Program-made: the position numbers and the translations under genes | Origin: an uncultured Phycisphaerales bacterium | GTDB taxonomy: Bacteria; Planctomycetota; Phycisphaerae; Phycisphaerales; UBA1924 | DNA length: 64,000 nt | Assembly: GCA_937995595.1 (NCBI GenBank) | Contig: CALKJW010000010.1 | Coordinates: 47,610 to 111,609, forward strand | Reading direction: 5' to 3' | The notes under the pieces: generated by a model | What the model was told of the DNA's origin: nothing | The model's database searches: none | Seen by the model: the letters and a program-made list of their open reading frames with translations, nothing else | Shown here: positions 8,444-16,731 of the stretch, piece by piece | Position numbering within the stretch: position 1 is the first letter of the stretch | How the letters are laid out: each line of letters starts with the position of its first letter

Positions 8444-9740
8444 CGACGCAGCGCCCCCGGCCGCGCGCGCCCGCACGGTCGCGCCGGGCCGGGCCGAGGC
8501 CGCCGAGTTTCAGCGACTGCTCCACGACCGGGCCGCCGCGGCGGGACGGGAAGAACAGGCGTCCGCGCGGCACGGGGATCGGTTGCACGACCCCGACCAG
8601 AGCGAAGAGAAACACGCAGCCGCGCGCGACCTCGCGCTCGCGCAGGCGCACGCGCCGCTCACCATCCACGCGTTCAACGAACTGCTGCTCTCGGGCCGGG
8701 CGCCGGGGCGTGATCCGGCCCGCCCGGAGGCCGACGCGCCGGGCCAGACCGCGCAGCACACCGCGGTCGCGGCGGGTGACCCATCGCGTACCGATCGGCG
8801 GATCGACAGCGCGCCGCGCGTCACCTCGGAGCACGCGTCCGAAGCGCCGGCCTCCCGCGAAGCGCCGATCCCCGCTGCCGAGCGAGCCAACCCGCCGCGG
8901 ACCGCGTCCGCGCCCGAACGCGCGGACGGCGCGGACACGGAAGCGGCGCGGCCCAACGCGGCCCGCCACGACGCACCGGGCAGGCCGCCGGCGCAGCAAC
9001 CCGCCGCCCCGGCGCCGGTGATTCAACCGGCCGCGCGGTCCGAGCCGCCTGTCGCGACGCCCAACAGCACCGCCGCGGGCGCGATCCAGAGCGCAAGCGC
9101 TGCCGCGCCGGGGCGCAGGAGCGGCGCGGATGCGCACCTGCCGCGCTGGATGTCGCCGCGCGGCGGCGCGACCGCGGGGGGCTCGAATCGCGCGGCGCAG
9201 GCAACCGGCCGGTCCGAGGCCTTCGCGGCCCGGGTCTCGCGCGGCCTTGCCGCGGCGATCTCGCGCGGCGCGGGCGACGTCACGCTGCGGCTGAACCCCG
9301 AATCGCTCGGGTTCCTGCGCGTGAGATTGGAAGTGCGGCCGGAGGGCGTCGCGGCGAGGTTCGAGGCCTCGACCGACGCGGCACGCCGCTTGCTGGCGCA
9401 GAACTCCGAGACTCTCCGCGCTGCGCTGGAGGCACGGGGCTGGGAGTCGGCCGAGATCCGCGTCGCGCTTCTGGAGGAAGCCGACGCCTCCCGTTCCGCG
9501 GCGGAGTTGCTGCGGAACCTGGCGAGGGAGGGCGAGGCGTTGGCGCAGCGCGCCGCGGCCGAGCCCGAAGTCGCGTCGGAGGACACAGGCGGCGAGGACC
9601 CGAACAACCCGCGGAGCGGGAAGGACGGGTCGGAGGCCCGGCGGCGCGAGGACGATGACCCCGCGCCCGACGGCGACGCCGTCGCGGGCAGCGTCGGGCG
9701 CGTGTGGCTCGCGCCGGGCGCGGTCGACGTGGTGGTGTGA
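8415..9740 (+). CDS. fliK: Flagellar hook-length control protein FliK
   Basis: FliK acts as a secreted ruler and switches export specificity when the hook is complete. The 441-residue product has a long low-complexity Ala/Pro/Arg-rich ruler region (to about 270) and the conserved C-terminal Flg_hook domain (about 280-365, containing LRLNPESLGFLRVRLEVRPE). The tail is acidic. ATG 8415 lies inside the end of the previous gene. An in-frame start at 8316 would overlap that gene by 128 bp and is less likely. flgD follows after 20 bp, as expected for a hook operon. Confidence 0.88.
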   Translation: MTLPSLPFPDDAAPPAARARTVAPGRAEAAEFQRLLHDRAAAAGREEQASARHGDRLHDPDQSEEKHAAARDLALAQAHAPLTIHAFNELLLSGRAPGRDPARPEADAPGQTAQHTAVAAGDPSRTDRRIDSAPRVTSEHASEAPASREAPIPAAERANPPRTASAPERADGADTEAARPNAARHDAPGRPPAQQPAAPAPVIQPAARSEPPVATPNSTAAGAIQSASAAAPGRRSGADAHLPRWMSPRGGATAGGSNRAAQATGRSEAFAARVSRGLAAAISRGAGDVTLRLNPESLGFLRVRLEVRPEGVAARFEASTDAARRLLAQNSETLRAALEARGWESAEIRVALLEEADASRSAAELLRNLAREGEALAQRAAAEPEVASEDTGGEDPNNPRSGKDGSEARRREDDDPAPDGDAVAGSVGRVWLAPGAVDVVV

Positions 9741-9760
9741 ACGGCCAACGGAGGTGTCGC

Positions 9761-10201
9761 ATGTCCGCGATCGGATCCCTGTCGAGCCTGAGCGGCCCGG
9801 CGCCGCGCTCGCCCAACGCGTTCAGCGATCTGACGAGCGAGGAGTTCGTGCGGATCATGTTCACCGAACTGTCCAACCAGGACCCGCTCAAGCCCAACGA
9901 CTCCGCCGCCCTGCTGGAGCAGATGTCGAGCCTGCGGAGCATCCAGTCCAACATCGAACTGTCGGACAAGTTGTCGGCGATGGTGGCGCACAACCAGTTG
10001 GCCGCGGCGGGGGGCCTGATCGGCAAGTATGTGTCCGGCATCAGCCTGGGCAACACGCGCGTCGAGGGCGCGGTGGTGAGCGTCTCGCGCACCGACAACG
10101 GCCCGATCCTTAACCTGAACAACGGCTACCGCGTGCGGTTCGAGAACGTCGACGAGATGATCGACCCCGCGCTGCTCGAACCCGAAGGCGGCGGCGCGTA
10201 A
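9761..10201 (+). CDS. flgD: Flagellar hook assembly scaffold FlgD
   Basis: FlgD caps the growing hook and promotes FlgE polymerisation. The 146-residue product has the N-terminal signature EEFVRIMFTELSNQDPLKP followed by ALLEQMSSLRSIQSNIEL. A short beta domain ends in LNNGYRVRFENVDEMI. It is shorter than the 220-residue enterobacterial form but fits the compact FlgD form. GGAGG at 9750-9754 supports ATG 9761. Confidence 0.93.
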   Translation: MSAIGSLSSLSGPAPRSPNAFSDLTSEEFVRIMFTELSNQDPLKPNDSAALLEQMSSLRSIQSNIELSDKLSAMVAHNQLAAAGGLIGKYVSGISLGNTRVEGAVVSVSRTDNGPILNLNNGYRVRFENVDEMIDPALLEPEGGGA

Positions 10202-10223
10202 CGCGCCCGCCGGTTCGTTCCGT

Positions 10224-10243
10224 GCCGCGGCGGAGCCCGCGGC
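10224..10243 (+). terminator. GC-rich hairpin after flgD (attenuator-like)
   Basis: GCCGCGG, loop CGGAGC, CCGCGGC forms a perfect 7-bp stem 23 bp after flgD. There is no T run, so it is not a full intrinsic terminator. A similar hairpin with the identical CGGAGC loop follows fliN. A smaller stem (10271-10282) follows in the same 123-bp gap. Confidence 0.35.
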
Positions 10244-10324
10244 GGACCCGCATCGTGTTCGCGTCTGGTCGGCGGAGCCGCCGGATCGTCGGAATCGCGC
10301 GGCGCACGCGCCGGCGGCGACGCC

Positions 10325-10831
10325 ATGACCATCGACACCGCACAGATGCTCAGGCAACTCGGGACGGCCGGTGCGCCGCGCGCCGTGCAGGCCCCCGCGG
10401 GCTCGCCCCGGGCCGACGAGGGAGCGTTCGCCGAACTGCTCAAGCGCGCCCGCGAGGGCACGCTGGCCAGCAACCGGCCGGTGAGCGTCGAGAAGAGCGC
10501 GGGCGTCGCGCTGAGCGAGGAGCAACTGGCGCGGCTGTCGCTCGCGGCGGATCGCGCCGAAGCCGCGGGCCTCCGCACCGCGCTGGTGCTGATCGACGAC
10601 CGCCGGCTGATCCTCGACGTGCACCAGCGGTCGGTGGTGGGCGTGGCCGCGCCCGAGCAGGGCGTGCTCGACGGGATCGACGGGGTGATCGACCTGGCCG
10701 ACGTGCTGACGCCGCCCCCGCCGCCGCGACCGCTCGGCCCGCCGACGGGGCTGGAGAGCCCGGCCGTGGCGCGGCTGCTGGCGATGCGCGAACAGACCGC
10801 GGCAACAGACGGTCGCGGGCCGACAACATGA
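10325..10831 (+). CDS. Flagellar operon protein of the TIGR02530 type
   Basis: This 168-residue protein lies between flgD and flgE, the classic position of the TIGR02530 flagellar operon protein. The conserved core is visible as LSLAADRAEAAGLRTALVLI followed by DDRRLILDVHQRSVVGVAA around residues 72-110. The N-terminus is a short helical segment and the C-terminus is Pro-rich. The family has no settled biochemical role but is found only in flagellar operons and is probably linked to hook assembly. The stop at 10829-10831 is followed at once by an AT-rich island. Confidence 0.8.
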   Translation: MTIDTAQMLRQLGTAGAPRAVQAPAGSPRADEGAFAELLKRAREGTLASNRPVSVEKSAGVALSEEQLARLSLAADRAEAAGLRTALVLIDDRRLILDVHQRSVVGVAAPEQGVLDGIDGVIDLADVLTPPPPPRPLGPPTGLESPAVARLLAMREQTAATDGRGPTT

Positions 10832-10834
10832 ACT

Positions 10835-10845
10835 TATAAGTTACT
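10835..10845 (+). repeat. AT-rich 11-mer TATAAGTTACT, copy 1
   Basis: TATAAGTTACT lies three bases after the stop of the upstream gene and 39 bp before flgE. The same 11-mer occurs at 55835-55845, also just after a stop codon. It is part of a palindromic ACTTATAAGT here and could serve as a -10 for flgE (TAAGTT at 10837-10842). Such an AT island stands out in this GC-rich sequence. Confidence 0.4.
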
Positions 10846-10883
10846 ACCCGCCGCCACGCGGCGCCGCAAACCGGAATGTCACC

Positions 10884-12617
10884 ATGGCTTCAACCGTCGC
10901 GCTGTTCACTGGTCTGTCGGGTCTGGTCGCCAACGCCCGGAACCTGGATGTCATCGGCAACAACATCGCCAACGTCAACACGACCGCGTTCAAGAGCAGC
11001 CGCATGCTGTTCTCGACGCAGTTCTCGCGGACGTTCTCGATGGGCGCGGGGCCGACAGCCAACTTCGGCGGAAGCAACCCCGGGCAGATCGGCCTGGGCG
11101 TCACCATCGCCGGCACGCAGCGGGACTTCTCGGGCGGGTCCATCTCCGCCACCGGCGACCAGCGCGACCTGGGCATCGAGGGCGACGGGTTCTTCATCGT
11201 CCGGCGCGGCGACGCGACCTTCTACACCCGCGCGGGCGCGTTCCGCCAGAACGAGCAGAACGACCTGGTCACGATCTCCGGCGAGCGCGTGCAGGGCTAC
11301 GGCGTCGACGCCAACTTCAACATCGTGCAGGGCGCCCCGCGCGACCTGAACATCCCCGTCGGCACGCTCACGCTCGCGCAGGCGACCCGCAACGTCCGGC
11401 TGGCGGGAAACCTCAACACCAACGGCGCCGAGGCCTCGCAGGGCGCGCGCTACGAACTGGCGCCCCTCGGGCTGCTCTCGACCGCCACGCCGCCCTCGGC
11501 CGGCAACGTCATCGAGACCACCTCGCTCCTGGTCGAGATCGAGGACGCCGCCAACCCCGGCAACCCGCTCTTTGCCGCGGGCCAGTCGGTCCAGTTGCGC
11601 GAGGCGCACCGCGGCTCGCGCGTCATCCCGACCGCCGACCTGCCCGTCACGCCCACGACCACCGTGCAGGACCTCCTGGACTTCCTCGAGCAGGCGCTGG
11701 GCATCAGCACGGCCGCGGGCACGAACCCCGACGGCTTTGCGCCCGGCGTGTCGCTCGACCCGGTCACGGGCGTCGTGCGCATCGTCGGCAACACGGGCAC
11801 GGTCAACGACCTTCAGATCGACGCCTCGGACCTGCGCGTGCTCGATTCCAACGGCGCGCAGGTGTCGACGCCGTTCGGTCCGACGCGACAGGCCGCGGCC
11901 GACGGCGAGTCGGTCCGCACGAGCCTGGTGGTGTACGACTCGCTCGGCACGCCGGTGACGGTCGAACTGGCCATGGTGCTCGAGAGCAAGACCAACGCGG
12001 GCACGACCTGGCGCTACTACGCCGACTCGGGCGACGACACCGACCTGTCGAGCGCGCTGACGACCGGCACGGCGCGGTTCGACACCGCCGGCCGGCTCGA
12101 CTCGCCCGCCTCGTTCGCCGTCAGCATCGACCGGCAGAACACCGGCGCGCAGACGCCGCTGGTCATCGACGTCGCGCTCTCCTCGTCCTCGGACAACGTC
12201 ACCGCGCTGGCCGACGTCACCTCGCAGATCGCCGCGACCTTTCAGGACGGCACGCCCCGCGGCACGCTGGCGAGTTTCGGTGTCGGGGCCGACGGCGTGA
12301 TCGTCGGCGCGTTCACCAACGGCCTGACGCGGCCGCTCGGGCAGGTGGTGCTCGCGACGTTCAGCAACAACGACGGGCTGGTCGAGGTCGGCTCGAACAT
12401 GTTCACCACCGGCCCCAACAGCGGCACGCCGCAGGTCACCACGCCGCAGACGCTCGGCGCCGGGCGGATCATCGGCGGCGCGCTCGAGTTGTCGAACGTC
12501 GACCTGTCGCAGGAGTTCATCAACCTGATCCTGGCCTCAACGGGCTACTCGGCGGCCTCGCGAGTCATCACCACCACCGACCAGTTGATGCAGCAGTTGC
12601 TGGTGCTCGGCCGCTGA
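10884..12617 (+). CDS. flgE: Flagellar hook protein FlgE
   Basis: FlgE forms the hook that joins the basal body to the filament. The 577-residue product has the N-terminal rod/hook signature NNIANVNTTAFKSSRMLF (about 26-43), a large variable middle region, and the C-terminal hook helix with SNVDLSQEFINLILASTGYS and a final TTDQLMQQLLVLGR. It is longer than the roughly 400-residue E. coli FlgE, which reflects extra surface domains. It is the last hook gene before the stator-type genes. Confidence 0.94.
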   Translation: MASTVALFTGLSGLVANARNLDVIGNNIANVNTTAFKSSRMLFSTQFSRTFSMGAGPTANFGGSNPGQIGLGVTIAGTQRDFSGGSISATGDQRDLGIEGDGFFIVRRGDATFYTRAGAFRQNEQNDLVTISGERVQGYGVDANFNIVQGAPRDLNIPVGTLTLAQATRNVRLAGNLNTNGAEASQGARYELAPLGLLSTATPPSAGNVIETTSLLVEIEDAANPGNPLFAAGQSVQLREAHRGSRVIPTADLPVTPTTTVQDLLDFLEQALGISTAAGTNPDGFAPGVSLDPVTGVVRIVGNTGTVNDLQIDASDLRVLDSNGAQVSTPFGPTRQAAADGESVRTSLVVYDSLGTPVTVELAMVLESKTNAGTTWRYYADSGDDTDLSSALTTGTARFDTAGRLDSPASFAVSIDRQNTGAQTPLVIDVALSSSSDNVTALADVTSQIAATFQDGTPRGTLASFGVGADGVIVGAFTNGLTRPLGQVVLATFSNNDGLVEVGSNMFTTGPNSGTPQVTTPQTLGAGRIIGGALELSNVDLSQEFINLILASTGYSAASRVITTTDQLMQQLLVLGR

Positions 12618-12634
12618 TCCGCCGGTGGGACAAG

Positions 12635-12662
12635 TCAAGCCCCGTCGCCCGCGCTCCGATAA
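12635..12662 (+). promoter_or_regulatory. Candidate sigma-28 (FliA) promoter of the motA-like gene
   Basis: TCAAG (12635-12639), a 15-bp spacer and TCCGATAA (12655-12662) fit the flagellar sigma-28 pattern TAAA/TCAAG-N15-GCCGATAA with one mismatch in the -10. It lies in the 119-bp gap before the motA-like gene, giving a leader of roughly 65-70 nt. A matching site precedes fliL. Activity is inference. Confidence 0.5.
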
Positions 12663-12704
12663 ACCCTGTTCGTCCCCTCGCGCAAACCCGCGCGTGGGAC
12701 AGGA

Positions 12705-12719
12705 GGGGGGGCGGGGGGG
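12705..12719 (+). repeat. G7-C-G7 homopolymer tract upstream of the motA-like gene
   Basis: Two runs of seven G separated by one C lie 18 bp before the start codon at 12737, between the predicted sigma-28 promoter and the ribosome binding site. Such tracts are prone to slippage and to G-quadruplex formation in RNA, either of which could alter expression. Confidence 0.6.
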
Positions 12720-12736
12720 CGGCTGGAGGTTTGCGC

Positions 12737-13465
12737 ATGGCCGGTCCCGCGCTCGTGCTCGCGTTCGATCCCTTCGCGTGGCTCGCGGGCGTGTCCGACG
12801 CCGCGATCGTCGTCGCGTGCGCGGTCGCGGCGTGCCTGGGCGCGTTCCCGGTCGCGCGGTGGCTCGGTCTGGTGGAGTGGCTCTCGCCGCGCCGGTCGAA
12901 GCGTCTCGAATCGCTCTCGGCGCTCGCCGACGACGTGGTGCGCACCGCCTGTGCGCCCAAGGGCGAAGCCGGGACCACGGGCGGTGTGTACGCGCCGCTC
13001 GTCCACGCGGCGACGCACGCACTGTCGCGCGGGCTCCCGCCGGCGGAAACACGTGCCGCGGCCGAGACCGCCGTGCGTGGGTGGGCCGATCGCCGCGCGC
13101 GTGCGCGGGCGTTGGCGCTGCCGCTCTGCCGATTCGGTCCCGCCGTCGCGCTCGGGTCCGCGCTGGCCATGCTGGTGCTCATGGCCGAGTACTGGGCCGA
13201 CCCCGCCGCGATCAGTTCGGTGGTCGCCGCGTGGATCGGTGGCCTGATGGTCGTGTCGCTCCTGGGCACGACGATCCTGAGCGCGGCCGGAGACCAACTG
13301 GAACTGAGCGAAGTGTCGGACGAACTGGCCGCGACGGTGGTGGTCGAAGCCGTCCGCCGGCTTGCCGCGGGCCAACCCGCTCAGGAAGTCCGCTACCGTC
13401 TCGAAGCGTTGCTACGGCCGAGAAGCACGGTCGGCGCGGCGTCAGACCTTCGCAAGGCGGCATAA
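12737..13465 (+). CDS. Divergent MotA-like stator/proton-channel protein
   Basis: This 242-residue protein has MotA layout: two N-terminal hydrophobic segments (about 3-18 and 20-38), a cytoplasmic region with charged helices (45-130), two further membrane helices (132-153, 160-182) and a C-terminal helix VVVEAVRRLAAGQPAQEVRYRLEALL that closely follows the MotA pattern. The usual glycine/threonine motif of the third membrane helix is replaced by GPAVALGSALAMLV, so it is strongly diverged. No motB follows, although motA and motB usually pair here. GGAGG at 12725-12729 supports ATG 12737. It could be a stator subunit with MotB elsewhere or a MotA relative with a new role. Confidence 0.65.
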   Translation: MAGPALVLAFDPFAWLAGVSDAAIVVACAVAACLGAFPVARWLGLVEWLSPRRSKRLESLSALADDVVRTACAPKGEAGTTGGVYAPLVHAATHALSRGLPPAETRAAAETAVRGWADRRARARALALPLCRFGPAVALGSALAMLVLMAEYWADPAAISSVVAAWIGGLMVVSLLGTTILSAAGDQLELSEVSDELAATVVVEAVRRLAAGQPAQEVRYRLEALLRPRSTVGAASDLRKAA

Positions 13466-13511
13466 GCGGCGGACTCGGTCGGCGAGCCACCGCTTCCGGG
13501 GTTGCCAACCC

Positions 13512-13539
13512 TCAAACTGGGTAATCCGGGTGCCGATGG
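13512..13539 (+). promoter_or_regulatory. Candidate sigma-28 (FliA) promoter of fliL
   Basis: TCAAA (13512-13516), a spacer of exactly 15 bp and GCCGATGG (13532-13539) match the sigma-28 consensus with six of eight -10 bases. The start point would be about 48 nt before fliL. A small stem CCGCTC-GTG-GAGCGG (13551-13565) lies in the leader. The same architecture precedes the motA-like gene. Confidence 0.55.
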
Positions 13540-13593
13540 GAAGCGTCGGTCCGCTCGTGGAGCGGTCAACGCGCATGTTTTGCCGAGGCACCC

Positions 13594-14136
13594 ATGGCCG
13601 ACAAACCCAAGGCTCCCGAGACCTCGCCCGAGGCTGAAGCACCCGCCAAGAAGGGCCTTCCGGTCAAGACGTTGGCGATCGTCGCCGTGCTGATGATCGT
13701 CGAGGCGGCGGTGGTCGTGTTCGCGCTGGGGCTGCTGGGCCCGCAGGCCTCGCACGCGCAGACGGAGCAGAAGAACGTCGCCCACGACGACTCCGAGGAC
13801 ACGGTGGAGATCGAGGTCGTCTCGGACAAGTTCCAGAACCTGTCGACGGGGCGCGTGTGGGTGTGGGACCTCTCGGTCTATCTGCAGGTCAAGAACAAGA
13901 ACGCCGAGACGGTCAAGGGCGTGATGGAGCAGCGTTCGGCGGAGATCAAGGAAGGCATCAGCCAGATCATCAGCCGCGCCCAGCACACCCAACTCAAGGA
14001 ACCGGAGCGGCAGACGCTCATCCGGCAGATCGGCGCGTTCCTCGAGAAACTCCGGGGCATGACCGACAGCGACGGCAGGCCGCTGGTCGAGCGGGTGATG
14101 ATCCCCAAGTGCCGCGGCTTCCCGTCGGACTTCTGA
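13594..14136 (+). CDS. fliL: Flagellar basal body-associated protein FliL
   Basis: FliL surrounds and activates the stator in the inner membrane. The 180-residue product has a Pro/Ala/Lys-rich cytoplasmic head, one membrane helix (about 25-48, [20 protein letters not shown]) and a periplasmic stomatin-like domain in which [20 protein letters not shown] and [19 protein letters not shown] are recognisable. FliL is commonly next to stator genes, which supports the MotA-like call upstream. No clear GGAGG precedes the ATG. Confidence 0.86.
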   Translation: MADKPKAPETSPEAEAPAKKGLPVKTLAIVAVLMIVEAAVVVFALGLLGPQASHAQTEQKNVAHDDSEDTVEIEVVSDKFQNLSTGRVWVWDLSVYLQVKNKNAETVKGVMEQRSAEIKEGISQIISRAQHTQLKEPERQTLIRQIGAFLEKLRGMTDSDGRPLVERVMIPKCRGFPSDF

Positions 14137-14314
14137 GCGACACCGTTGGCGGTCCCGGCATGACTTGCGCGGGTGGTGCGCCCGCGGCGATCGATCTTGC
14201 GCCAAAAGTGGGCGAACCTGCCGAGGCGGGCCGATCCTCCCGGCCCGGCGCGGACTGTTGCCGATACGCGCCGTGTCCGGACGACGGAGTCTTGTCGAGC
14301 GGTCAGGAGGACCG

Positions 14315-14833
14315 ATGGACGCCCAGCAGCCCAAACAACCCGGTGGGGACGCGCCCGGCGCGCCGGACGCGAACCCGGTCGCCAAGGCCGCGGCCGAGGC
14401 CGTTGACGCCGCGAGCCAGGCCGCGGGCGAACTCAAGCAGGACGTCGAGGCCGTCGCGACGCCCGCCAAGCCCGACGCGCTCAAGGCGGCGGAGGCGGCC
14501 ATCGCGCAGGCCCGCGCGGCCAACGCCGCGCCGGTCGAGTTGCCGAACTTCGCGGCCCGCCCAGTCGCGGCCAAGCCCGAGGCGATCGACCTTCTGGCCG
14601 ACGTGAACCTGCACGTCAAGATCGAACTGGGCCGCACGCGCATGCTCGTCGAGGACGTGCTTCGGCTGAGCGAGGGGTCGGTCGTCGAACTCGACAAACT
14701 CGCGGGCGACCCCGTCGACGTGTACGTGAACGACCGGCGCGTCGCACGCGGCGAGGTGCTGGTGCTCAACGACAACTTCTGCGTCCGCATCCACGAGATC
14801 CTCACACCCGCCGGGCGCGAGCAGGCGGCGTAG
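14315..14833 (+). CDS. fliN: Flagellar motor switch protein FliN
   Basis: FliN forms the lower part of the C-ring and docks FliH. The 172-residue product has a long Ala/Pro/Lys-rich N-terminal extension (to about 90) and a C-terminal SpoA domain (about 90-165) with [19 protein letters not shown] and [21 protein letters not shown] at 14305-14310 fixes ATG 14315. The usual fliM between fliL and fliN is absent; the 178-bp gap upstream (14137-14314) carries only small hairpins. The N-terminal extension contains no second SpoA domain, so this is not a FliM/FliN fusion. Confidence 0.93.
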   Translation: MDAQQPKQPGGDAPGAPDANPVAKAAAEAVDAASQAAGELKQDVEAVATPAKPDALKAAEAAIAQARAANAAPVELPNFAARPVAAKPEAIDLLADVNLHVKIELGRTRMLVEDVLRLSEGSVVELDKLAGDPVDVYVNDRRVARGEVLVLNDNFCVRIHEILTPAGREQAA

Positions 14834-14849
14834 TTCCACGTTTCACGCG

Positions 14850-14873
14850 CAGGCGGCGGAGCCCGCCTGTTTC
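14850..14873 (+). terminator. Weak terminator or attenuator between fliN and fliO
   Basis: CAGGCGG, loop CGGAGC, CCGCCTG forms a perfect 7-bp stem followed by TTTC. It lies 16 bp after fliN and 27 bp before fliO. The short T run suggests partial termination, perhaps lowering expression of the export-gate genes relative to fliN. The loop is identical to that of the hairpin after flgD. Confidence 0.45.
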
Positions 14874-14895
14874 GGCACGCCAGGAAGGCACGCAC

Positions 14896-15780
14896 GTGCA
14901 GCGCGAGACCCCGTTCCATCACGGCGCATCGTTCCGCGCGTCGGCGGCGGCGGCCGTTTGCGCCGCGCTGCTCGGCACGGCGCACGCCCAGGACTCGCTG
15001 GTGCCGGTTCCCGCTGCCGCGGAGCGGGCGGCCGATCACGCCGCCGCGCGACCGGCCGACCTGCGACCGCGCCCGCTGAGCGACGCCGGCGCCCCGCGCG
15101 CGCCGGCCCTGTCGCAGCGGAGCGCGCCGGCGGGCGGCGACAACAGCGCGTCCGCACGTTCGCCGATCACGCAGACCCTGTTCTCGCTGGGCATGGTGCT
15201 GGGCCTGATCCTCGCCCTCGCGGCGGGCGTCAGGCGACTGGCGAGGTCGCGCGGATCGCTCGGCGCGGCGCTGGGAGCGATGGGCGCCGCGCCCAGCCCG
15301 GCAGGGATCCTCGAAGTCCTCGGGCGGTACCCGGTCTCGCGCGGGTCGTCCGTGGTTCTGTTGAAAGTCGACCGGCGCGTGCTGGTGCTGAGCCAGACCT
15401 CGCCGGGGCTGCGGTTCCGCGGCGGCGGCGCGGCCCTGCGCACGCTCTCCGAGATCACCGATCCGGAGGAGGTGGCCTCGATCATCGTCAAGGCCAACGA
15501 GGCTGAGGGCCGCTCGATCGGCACGCGCTTCCGCGATGCCCTCCGCGCGTTCGAACGCGCGCACGACGGAGTGGTCGAGGCCCCGCGCCCGTCTATGTGG
15601 GGCCGGCTGGTCCGGCGCGGGAGCGGCGGCGACAGCGCGGAGTTGCTCGACGCCGGCGCGCTGGCGAGCGACAACCCGGACCCGCTGCGGCTGGCGGACT
15701 TTGATCGTGTCACCGGCGGCGACGTCGTCGGGTCGCTGCGTTCGCGGCTGAGCGCGCTGCGCTCGGGGGGTGCGGCGTGA
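14896..15780 (+). CDS. fliO: Flagellar biosynthetic protein FliO
   Basis: FliO is a membrane chaperone for FliP assembly in the export gate. The 294-residue product has an N-terminal signal-like segment (AAAAVCAALLGTAHAQ, about 17-32), a Pro/Ala-rich periplasmic part, one membrane helix (about 97-114, LFSLGMVLGLILALAAGVRRL) and a cytoplasmic FliO core with ILEVLGRYPVSRGSSVVLLK. The start is GTG 14896 with AGGAAGG about 8 bp upstream. It overlaps fliP by 4 bp. It is long for FliO because of the cytoplasmic tail. Confidence 0.85.
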   Translation: MQRETPFHHGASFRASAAAAVCAALLGTAHAQDSLVPVPAAAERAADHAAARPADLRPRPLSDAGAPRAPALSQRSAPAGGDNSASARSPITQTLFSLGMVLGLILALAAGVRRLARSRGSLGAALGAMGAAPSPAGILEVLGRYPVSRGSSVVLLKVDRRVLVLSQTSPGLRFRGGGAALRTLSEITDPEEVASIIVKANEAEGRSIGTRFRDALRAFERAHDGVVEAPRPSMWGRLVRRGSGGDSAELLDAGALASDNPDPLRLADFDRVTGGDVVGSLRSRLSALRSGGAA

Positions 15781-16685
15781 GCGTGCGCGCGATCGTCGTG
15801 TCGCTGCTGGTGCTCGCGTGCGCGCCGTGGCCCGCCGCGGCGCAGGAGGTCTACGGGCCGCTGGGCGCGACGGCCGGCGCGGCCGGCGACGCGGACCCCG
15901 CCAACCCGCTGAGTCTGCTCGCCAACGCGGCCGAGGCAGCGAATCTCGACGCGAGCGGGCGTGGCGGCGGCGGCAAGGACGGGCTCTCGGCTTCGATCAA
16001 CATCCTCGTCGTGCTGACGGTGCTGTCGCTCGCGCCGTCGATCATGCTCATGACGACGTGCTTTGTCCGCATCGTCGTTGTGCTCGGCCTGCTCAAGCAG
16101 GCGATCGGCACGCAATCGCTCCCGCCGCCGCAGGTGATCGTGGGCCTTGCGCTCTTCATGACGCTGCTGGTCATGGCGCCGACCTTCGACCGCATCCACG
16201 CCGAGGCGGTCGGGCCCTACTCGCGCGGCGAGATCCGCGACTACGACGAACTGTGGGCCAGGGCGCGCCAGCCGGTGCGCGACTTCATGTTCGCGCAGAT
16301 CGACGCGACCGGCAACTGGTCGAGCCTCTACATGGTGCTCAACTACCGCGGCGTGGACACCTCGCGCCCCGATGAACTGACCACCGCCGACGTGGACATG
16401 GTCTCGCTCGTGCCGGCCTTCATGCTCAGCGAACTCAAGGCCGCGTTCATGATCGGCTTCAAGATCTACCTGCCCTTCCTCGTCATCGACATGGTGATCG
16501 CGGCCCTGCTGATCTCGATGGGCATGATGATGCTCCCGCCCGTGCTCATCAGCCTGCCGTTCAAACTGCTGCTGTTCGTGCTCGTCGACGGCTGGCAACT
16601 GGTGGCGGGCTCGCTGATGTCGAGTTTCCGCCGTCCCGACGCCTTGGCCGCCGCGGCGCACGCGGTCGTGGGCGCGGTCACGTAG
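15777..16685 (+). CDS. fliP: Flagellar export gate protein FliP
   Basis: FliP is the core pentamer of the export gate. The 302-residue product has a cleavable-type signal (VVSLLVLACAPWPAAAQE), a first hydrophobic block LTVLSLAPSIMLMTTCFVRI, the conserved VVLGLLKQAIGTQSLPPPQV, and C-terminal helices with MMLPPVLISLPFKLLLFVLV and DGWQLVAGSL. The GTG start overlaps the fliO stop (GTGA, 15777-15780). A GTG two codons later is also possible. Confidence 0.96.
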   Translation: MSVRAIVVSLLVLACAPWPAAAQEVYGPLGATAGAAGDADPANPLSLLANAAEAANLDASGRGGGGKDGLSASINILVVLTVLSLAPSIMLMTTCFVRIVVVLGLLKQAIGTQSLPPPQVIVGLALFMTLLVMAPTFDRIHAEAVGPYSRGEIRDYDELWARARQPVRDFMFAQIDATGNWSSLYMVLNYRGVDTSRPDELTTADVDMVSLVPAFMLSELKAAFMIGFKIYLPFLVIDMVIAALLISMGMMMLPPVLISLPFKLLLFVLVDGWQLVAGSLMSSFRRPDALAAAAHAVVGAVT

Positions 16686-16731
16686 CCCGCGCCGGCCTGT
16701 TGTCGCTCTCGAGTCCTCCCTACCAACCGCC

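Noticed and set aside
5072..8476. 1134-codon minus-strand frame opposite fliH to the MotE-like gene
   Set aside because: Composition is antisense-like and it contradicts four clear plus-strand genes.
14137..14314. Possible fliM remnant or sigma-54 promoter before fliN
   Set aside because: No frame resembles FliM, and TTGC at 14165 and 14197 lacks a GG at the required distance; only small hairpins are present.
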